19,723 nucleotides of DNA from Nitrospirota bacterium. GTDB taxonomy: Bacteria; Nitrospirota_A; Leptospirillia; Leptospirillales; Leptospirillaceae. Where the stretch lies: the NCBI GenBank assembly GCA_021844645.1, contig JAKBTA010000019.1:1-19723 (forward strand), given 5' to 3'. Below the pieces are notes generated by a model. The model was not told the DNA's origin. It saw only the letters and a program-made list of their open reading frames with translations, and made no database searches. Below are positions 15,971 to 19,723 of this stretch, one piece after another (position 1 is the first letter of the stretch; each line of letters begins with the position of its first letter). The position numbers and the translations under genes are program-made.

Positions 15971-17068
15971 CTAATAAGGAGTTGCGTGGTATCCCATTTT
16001 TCTTAGAAGCCAACCATAAAAAAACGTTGTATAAAAAACATACCGTTGTCCCTCGAAAGAGGCATCCTGTCCATATGGACTTTGGTAGGCAAGACTCAGC
16101 TGATACCAGTCCGCCTGATAATTCATCTCGTAGGAGAGGTACCCCTCTGTCCTTCCGTAGTATCCATTATTGGAGAGATTGATCAGTGTTCTCGACTCGA
16201 CCGCCGGAGTGAGATGGGCCAGAAAAGCAGGCACATTGACGCCGATGATATCGTGAAGGTACAGGAGGCTGTACTCGATCGCCCCGTCAAAACGGATCGA
16301 ATCCCCGAAGTCATATGTTCCCATGAAGTCCGACAGGGCCATGGGACCATTTCCGAAGGGAACAATTCCTGCCATGTCGGTCTGAAACGCAAACGGACGA
16401 ATCCATGAAACAGGAACATCGCCAAGCCCCTTGTTGAAGACAAGATAAGAGTAGAGCGTAAAAGGGTTACCCTGCCCAACCGGAGTTCCTCCGACAGGAA
16501 CAATGCCTCTCATGATGAATGTCGTGAATATTTCATGGGGATCATTTTCGTACATCAGGTACTTTCCCTGAATTCCGGCATACTGGAAACCTGAATAGGT
16601 ATGGTTCGGCGTCCAGAGATCGATATAGTGGGTATCAAGACGCAAGCTGAAGTGGTGGGTCATGCGTTTTTCCAACATGACCGGCGTTGTGAACGCACTG
16701 CTTTTTCCCGGCATTCCACCGTAGGTGGGCATTAGAGTCAACTGGTTGTCGATATCCCCGTCCTTGACAATCAGAGGCTCAATAAAAATTCGGTTTCCAG
16801 CATGGGCAATTCCGCTTGAAAGCATGTTTGTCGTCGTTGTCACAGGAACCGATGGCACAACACCCGGATGATCGCTCATGCCACCGGAAACGGGATCTGA
16901 TGCATTCGCTGCCAGAGATCCGTATCCCCACGGGATTTCAAGACCGGGAAATGGAATGGGCACTCCGGAGATATCCAAAGCACTGTCTGCATAGGCAGGA
17001 AAAATCCCCACAACAAGAAAAAGCAAAAGAACAGGGCAAGAAACGTTAAGACGGAAGAAAAAAGACAT
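15971..17068 (-). CDS. outer-membrane porin/transporter-like protein
   Basis: 365 residues, family not firmly recognised. Seen: signal peptide (hydrophobic core PVLLLFLVVGIFP, cleavage near AYA-D at about 27), a Pro/Ser/Thr-rich stretch to about residue 80, then many alternating amphipathic strands with aromatic ends (FSLRLDTHYIDLW, GIQGKYLMYE, FTTFIMRGIVPVGG, YVFYTTFFYGWLL). This pattern resembles barrel transport proteins such as the MetA-pathway/phenol-degradation type, but no diagnostic motif was found. GGAGAGAG lies just upstream of the ATG. It is a monocistronic unit with a near-consensus promoter 78-106 nt upstream and a terminator directly after, so it is probably well expressed and separately regulated from czcCBA. 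Confidence 0.75.
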   Translation of the reverse strand: MSFFFRLNVSCPVLLLFLVVGIFPAYADSALDISGVPIPFPGLEIPWGYGSLAANASDPVSGGMSDHPGVVPSVPVTTTTNMLSSGIAHAGNRIFIEPLIVKDGDIDNQLTLMPTYGGMPGKSSAFTTPVMLEKRMTHHFSLRLDTHYIDLWTPNHTYSGFQYAGIQGKYLMYENDPHEIFTTFIMRGIVPVGGTPVGQGNPFTLYSYLVFNKGLGDVPVSWIRPFAFQTDMAGIVPFGNGPMALSDFMGTYDFGDSIRFDGAIEYSLLYLHDIIGVNVPAFLAHLTPAVESRTLINLSNNGYYGRTEGYLSYEMNYQADWYQLSLAYQSPYGQDASFEGQRYVFYTTFFYGWLLRKMGYHATPY

Positions 17069-17121
17069 GCTCTCTCCGGATACTCAGGGAAATTCATCCA
17101 TTTTTCAGGGGGGACCAAAAT

Positions 17122-17136
17122 TGATACGTAGTATCA
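17122..17136. promoter_or_regulatory. palindromic operator candidate at transcription start
   Basis: TGATAC and GTATCA flank GTA (6-bp arms, 3-nt spacer). It begins about 10 nt downstream of the -10 box, so it overlaps the expected +1 to +17 region of the outer-membrane protein transcript. A repressor bound here would block initiation or early elongation. Confidence 0.45.
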
Positions 17137-17145
17137 TGTTTCAGG

Positions 17146-17174
17146 ATATTAGCCCGGAATGCTCTATCTGTCAA
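17146..17174 (-). promoter_or_regulatory. strong sigma70-type promoter of the outer-membrane protein gene
   Basis: On the minus strand TTGACA (17174-17169) is followed after exactly 17 nt by TAATAT (17151-17146). The -35 is perfect and the -10 has four of six consensus positions. Predicted start near 17139, leader about 70 nt. Confidence 0.8.
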
Positions 17175-17257
17175 CAAAGACTCCCTCCGACGAACCACAA
17201 AAGAGACAATTCCAAGGATGGAGAGTCTAATATAGCATTGGTGAAGCTCTTTCGTGA

Positions 17258-17750
17258 GAGAAAATCGGATACAGGAAACCCCGGTTCGACAATCGGACCA
17301 GACCGGAAGGGTGGCTGGCTCCGTCCCTCCAGCACCGGGTCGATACGACCATGGCCTGGGTGAATCGATTCCGGAAGCCTCCCCGGTTTCTGACATCAGT
17401 CAGGAACTGGTTCGATTCGATCTGCAACAGATACTCGATTCCTTCGGTTTTCCGAGAGGGTTCCTCACCAGAACGAAAGACCACTTCGGGTTTGTCACCT
17501 GAGACCTGGTGAGGGCGGTCGTCACAAACGGCAAGAAGATCGGGGCTTACCTTGGCAGGGTCGCAGTCCGGTCCTCCGGAAGCTTCAATATCCAGGAACC
17601 GGAGCGGTCGTTCAGGGTATTTCTCACAAAGTCTGCCGATGTCGGAAGCGGGGAGACGGACACGGGTATGCGGTCGAAACCATTAAACGAAAGGAAAGCG
17701 CACTCTTTCCCGGCGTTAACGCCGAGGTTTCCGGTGCGCGCAGAGGATGA
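17258..17750 (+). pseudogene. iscB: decayed iscB (OMEGA nuclease, Cas9 ancestor family), HNH and RuvC-III deleted
   Basis: IscB signatures appear in order but in three frames. Frame 2 (17258-17377): KIGYRKPRFDNRTRPEGWL and APSLQHRVDTTMAWVNRFRK. A one-base loss at 17378-17382 moves to frame 1: SPVSDISQELVRFDLQQ (RuvC-II Glu present), then directly DSFGFPRGF...HFGFVT, TGA at 17500-17502 where family members have T-G-D, then DLVRAVVTNGKKIGAYLGR and VAVRSSGSFNIQ. Another shift after 17595 moves to frame 3: TGAVVQGISHKVC...RGDGHGYAV. Between FDLQQ and FGFPRG the whole HNH domain and RuvC-III (HWLDA) are missing, as is the N-terminus with PLMP and RuvC-I. IscB proteins are RNA-guided nucleases carried by IS200/IS605-like elements. 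Cannot be functional. Confidence 0.88.
17711..17724. repeat. 14-bp perfect palindrome in the iscB 3' end
   Basis: CGGCGTTAACGCCG lies between the last recognisable IscB motif and its stop. Its position suits the subterminal right-end hairpin of an IS605-like element, so the element probably ended shortly after it, near 17750. Confidence 0.5.
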
Positions 17751-17834
17751 AGAAGATTGCAAAAAAGCTGATGGAGATGTGCAGGATTACCGTTTCCAGG
17801 GAGATTGATCAGACGGAGCCGGAAGAAAAAGCCA

Positions 17835-17930
17835 TCAATGAGAGCGTTTTTTATAAATAGCAAAGCCGGAGAAAACAAAAGCTCCCGCCACAAGCCATGA
17901 AGCTAAAGATTCATTGGGCGTCAGAACCAT
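17835..17930 (-). CDS. 31-residue single-TM protein downstream of fic
   Basis: ATG at 17930 is preceded by GGAGGG (complement of 17938-17943) with ideal 7-nt spacing, and lies 17 nt after the fic stop, so translation could be coupled to fic. The product begins MVLTPNESLASWLV, has one hydrophobic helix (WLVAGAFVFSGFAIY, about 12-26) and ends KKRSH, a positive-inside orientation with N-out. No family is recognised. It could be a genuine small membrane protein in a fic operon, possibly an accessory or antitoxin-like factor, or the C-terminal membrane tail of a broken gene. It overlaps a weaker 37-codon plus-strand frame at 17747-17860. Evidence is the ribosome site, spacing and TM pattern only. 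Confidence 0.5.
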   Translation of the reverse strand: MVLTPNESLASWLVAGAFVFSGFAIYKKRSH

Positions 17931-17947
17931 TGTCGTTCCCTCCTATG

Positions 17948-19414
17948 TTAAAAGGTTATGGAGACGACATTCTCCAAGCTAGAGACCTCTTCATCCGAAA
18001 GCATCGGAAAAAACTTTTTTCGCTTGACAACACTCAAAACACCATTATTTTGACGGCATACATCAATAAACAGGTCAATCTTGCTGTCAGGCATATCGAC
18101 AATCGCCTGGATCTCTTTTTTGGCCTTTTCGTATCGGAGCAGAAAATCAAGCTCGGCAGGAATGTCAACATTGATCGTCTCTTCGATCACCTTGAACAGA
18201 TATTCGGACATCGCTGTCGCATCGAAATATTTGTAGATGAAATCCGTATCGTTCTTTTTCGTCAGGATTCCTTCGGAATCGATCTCATACCGACTGATCT
18301 CCATAACCTTTCTCGAAAAGGATTCAAGGCACCTGTCATAGTCGTCCATGTTGTTGAGAATATGGGCCGATACAGGGAATATGGCATCGTCCGGGGTAAA
18401 GTTTCCTTTGGCAAGAATGTCATGGATAAGAAATCGATGAATTCTGCCGTTACCGTCATCGAACGGATGGATGAAAACAAATCCGAAGGAAAGACAGGCG
18501 GCCCGAATGACGGGGTGAACCTCCTGGCGGGTTCTTGTCATCGTGGCAATCAGTCCATCCATCATTCCCCCAACCGAATCGGGAGAGGGCGATATATAAT
18601 GAACGATCTCCGTCCCGTTTCCGATGCGCTCCCCGACATAATTCTGATCCGTCCGGTAGTCCTTTGAAGAGAACCGGGGATCGACAATCATGTTCTGAAT
18701 CCGGATAAAGTCCTCCTTCGTCATGCCGGGAAAAGCGTTTCTCCGATGGAGGAGCTGAACGAATCGCTGGATCCTGTCTCCCTTCGGCTCCTCCCTTTCG
18801 ATCATGAATGAGGACTTCGTTTCCTTGAGATAAAGATACTGATTGGCCCTCAATATCACGCTCAAAGGATAGGAAGACAACAGATCCTTCACTTTTTTAT
18901 CAAGGTTTTTGTCGATAAATTCCATAAGAACGGGTGTTTTTCTGACTATCGGACAGAATTCCGGAGTTCCGATAAGGTTGTTGTTGACCCGCCATTTCTG
19001 GCTCTTATCCGGAGGAGCCGTGAAATATTCGGAGGGATCAAGAAGATCGATGTAATTTCCTGTCGTCATTTTGGGAACATCCAGATCATTCCCAATCAGA
19101 AATTCATAGTAGAATCCAATTTTTCGTTCGTATTTTCCAAGTGACTCGTTTAAACGCTTCTCAAGCGTCTTCCTGTCGATGACTCGCAAGGTTCGATCGA
19201 TGATCGAAAGATCGATGCTCTCATGTTTCAGGGCGAAGCACAAGTGAGAGATCGGATCGTCAGAAACCTGATATTCCTTTCGAAAGGTTCTTATCCGATC
19301 CTTCGGATAAGATTCCGAATTATCCGGCTCTCCAATCATGGAAATCTGCGCCGGAGAAGGCACATCAAGATCGAGATTTTTAATAAGCCATTGATATCCG
19401 ATCAGGGTTGCCAT
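17948..19414 (-). CDS. Fic-domain protein (probable AMPylase) with N-terminal inhibitory-type motif
   Basis: 488 residues. Seen: the Fic active site HPFDDGNGRIHR (316-327) with catalytic His316, a flap segment YISPSPDSVGGMMDGL (273-288), and upstream SFMIER (202-207), fitting the (S/T)xxxE part of the class II inhibitory motif, with Arg where Gly/Asn is usual. The C-terminus (about 440-488, DSKIDLFIDVCRQNNGVLSVV then KRKKFF) looks like a winged helix. Fic enzymes transfer AMP or other groups from nucleotides to protein hydroxyls; the glutamate blocks productive ATP binding. Target unknown. ATG 19414 has GGAG 5 nt upstream. A 31-codon small frame follows. Repeats cover its promoter, so autoregulation through the winged helix is possible. 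Confidence 0.92.
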   Translation of the reverse strand: MATLIGYQWLIKNLDLDVPSPAQISMIGEPDNSESYPKDRIRTFRKEYQVSDDPISHLCFALKHESIDLSIIDRTLRVIDRKTLEKRLNESLGKYERKIGFYYEFLIGNDLDVPKMTTGNYIDLLDPSEYFTAPPDKSQKWRVNNNLIGTPEFCPIVRKTPVLMEFIDKNLDKKVKDLLSSYPLSVILRANQYLYLKETKSSFMIEREEPKGDRIQRFVQLLHRRNAFPGMTKEDFIRIQNMIVDPRFSSKDYRTDQNYVGERIGNGTEIVHYISPSPDSVGGMMDGLIATMTRTRQEVHPVIRAACLSFGFVFIHPFDDGNGRIHRFLIHDILAKGNFTPDDAIFPVSAHILNNMDDYDRCLESFSRKVMEISRYEIDSEGILTKKNDTDFIYKYFDATAMSEYLFKVIEETINVDIPAELDFLLRYEKAKKEIQAIVDMPDSKIDLFIDVCRQNNGVLSVVKRKKFFPMLSDEEVSSLENVVSITF

Positions 19415-19433
19415 ATTTTCTCCAAAGTAACCG

Positions 19434-19499
19434 ATGCAGAATTTATTATCTGAATGCAGAATTTATTATATACCTAATACTGGATGCAGTTTTTGTTAC
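19434..19499 (-). repeat. three direct repeats over the fic promoter
   Basis: ATGCAGAATTTATTAT occurs exactly twice (19434-19449 and 19454-19469) and a third copy, 12 of 16 matching, at 19484-19499. Starts are 20 and 30 bp apart, multiples of the helical repeat. In fic orientation each ends in CTGCAT. The middle copy overlaps a TATAAT box, the third the -35 position and the first the 5' leader. Confidence 0.7.
19465..19470 (-). promoter_or_regulatory. probable -10 box of fic
   Basis: Perfect TATAAT on the minus strand, 50 nt upstream of the fic ATG. The hexamer 17 nt further up is AAAACT, far from TTGACA, so the promoter may be weak or need an activator. Confidence 0.5.
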
Positions 19500-19579
19500 G
19501 AAATATTACGGACTAAACTCATTGACAGCTTTGAACATTTTGTTTTCCTTTGTAAGATAATCCGTTCCTCCATACCTAC

Positions 19580-19605
19580 GCAAAGCTAAGCATAGATCGC
19601 TTTGC
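19580..19605 (-). mobile_element. hairpin at tnpB 3' end (guide-RNA/right-end region)
   Basis: GCAAAGC (19580-19586) pairs with GCTTTGC (19599-19605) around a 12-nt loop containing the tnpB stop. The stretch from here leftwards to about 19500, including TATGGAGGAACGG on the minus strand, probably forms the element's right end and the 3' part of its guide RNA; the end is not mapped. Confidence 0.45.
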
Positions 19606-19723
19606 TGCTGGATTCCTGCTTCACCGAGGCTGGTTTCGTCTTGAGCTTGCGCCCAAGGCCAGAGCCTTCCTCTCCACAGGCTGAGACGGTGGAACTCGCC
19701 GCCAGATTCTTCAAGTTGATTGC
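19586..19723 (-). CDS. tnpB: TnpB (IS200/IS605 OrfB) C-terminal tail, cut by window end
   Basis: The minus-strand frame is open from the window edge for 45 codons and ends in TAG (complement of 19586-19588). Seen: AINLKNLAASSTVSACGEEG then SGLGRKLKTKPASVKQES. A.NL after the RuvC-III aspartate, then an S/T-V-S-A-C-G-E-E segment and K-x-x-S-V-K-Q-E, is the standard TnpB tail. It differs from the tail at the window start, which ends right after NASLNILRLG, so it is another element. It lies directly upstream of fic in the same direction, so the element sits in or next to the fic promoter region. Confidence 0.82.
   Translation of the reverse strand, partial: AINLKNLAASSTVSACGEEGSGLGRKLKTKPASVKQESSSKAIYA

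Noticed and set aside
17747..17860. 37-codon plus-strand frame starting MKKIAKKLMEM
   Set aside because: AGAGG is directly against the ATG with no spacing, and it overlaps the better supported minus-strand small membrane protein. It could be a relic of the gene the IscB element landed in.
17897..18667. 256-codon plus-strand reading frame
   Set aside because: Antisense shadow of the Fic gene, covering the HPFDDGNGR active site on the other strand; product shows no family signature.
1..19723. CRISPR array, tRNA or rRNA genes, integrase attachment site
   Set aside because: No regularly spaced repeats of 24-40 nt, no tRNA cloverleaf or rRNA segment recognised on either strand, and no tyrosine or serine recombinase gene.

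Overview
The window reads as about 20 kb of chromosome from a Gram-negative bacterium. It encodes several signal-peptide-bearing outer-membrane proteins, a complete CzcCBA-type heavy-metal efflux system, a lipoprotein and a DksA-type regulator. Base composition looks near 50% GC and the gene content would fit an acidophile such as Leptospirillum (Nitrospirota). That placement is a guess from gene content; no rRNA or other phylogenetic marker is present.

Region 1 (1-660) is a transposon scar. It holds the C-terminal third of an IS200/IS605 TnpB with its right-end hairpin, then a left-end hairpin and the first 26 codons of a second, internally deleted TnpB. Region 2 (655-9476) is a housekeeping block: a YaiI/UPF0178 protein, a membrane-anchored SurA/PpiD N-domain protein, a small beta-barrel protein, a rhodanese, a small hypothetical protein, a SAM methyltransferase, a degenerate GGDEF protein followed by a small membrane protein, a DapF-family protein with serine at both catalytic cysteine positions, a TPR lipoprotein, a DksA/TraR zinc-finger protein and a LigB-type extradiol dioxygenase. 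Region 3 (9477-15087) is czcC-czcB-czcA on the minus strand, with the two junctions overlapping as TAATG. An 883-bp gene-poor stretch lies upstream of it.

Region 4 (15971-17174) is an outer-membrane protein gene with a near-consensus sigma70 promoter and a palindrome at its predicted transcription start. Region 5 (17258-17750) is a decayed iscB gene: the IscB signatures are readable in order but spread over three frames, with an internal stop, and the HNH nuclease and RuvC-III segments are gone. Region 6 (17835-19499) is a fic gene with an N-terminal inhibitory-type motif, followed after 17 nt by an overlooked 31-codon single-TM reading frame with a strong ribosome binding site, and preceded by three direct repeats covering its promoter. 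The right edge is the C-terminal tail of another TnpB on the minus strand.

The window therefore carries remnants of RNA-guided (OMEGA) nuclease genes in three places: TnpB at both ends and IscB in the middle. None is shown to be functional here. The most interesting leads are the iscB fossil, the fic/small-membrane-protein unit with its operator-like repeats, the Cys-to-Ser DapF, the catalytically degenerate GGDEF protein and the tandem operator-like palindromes in the gene-poor region.
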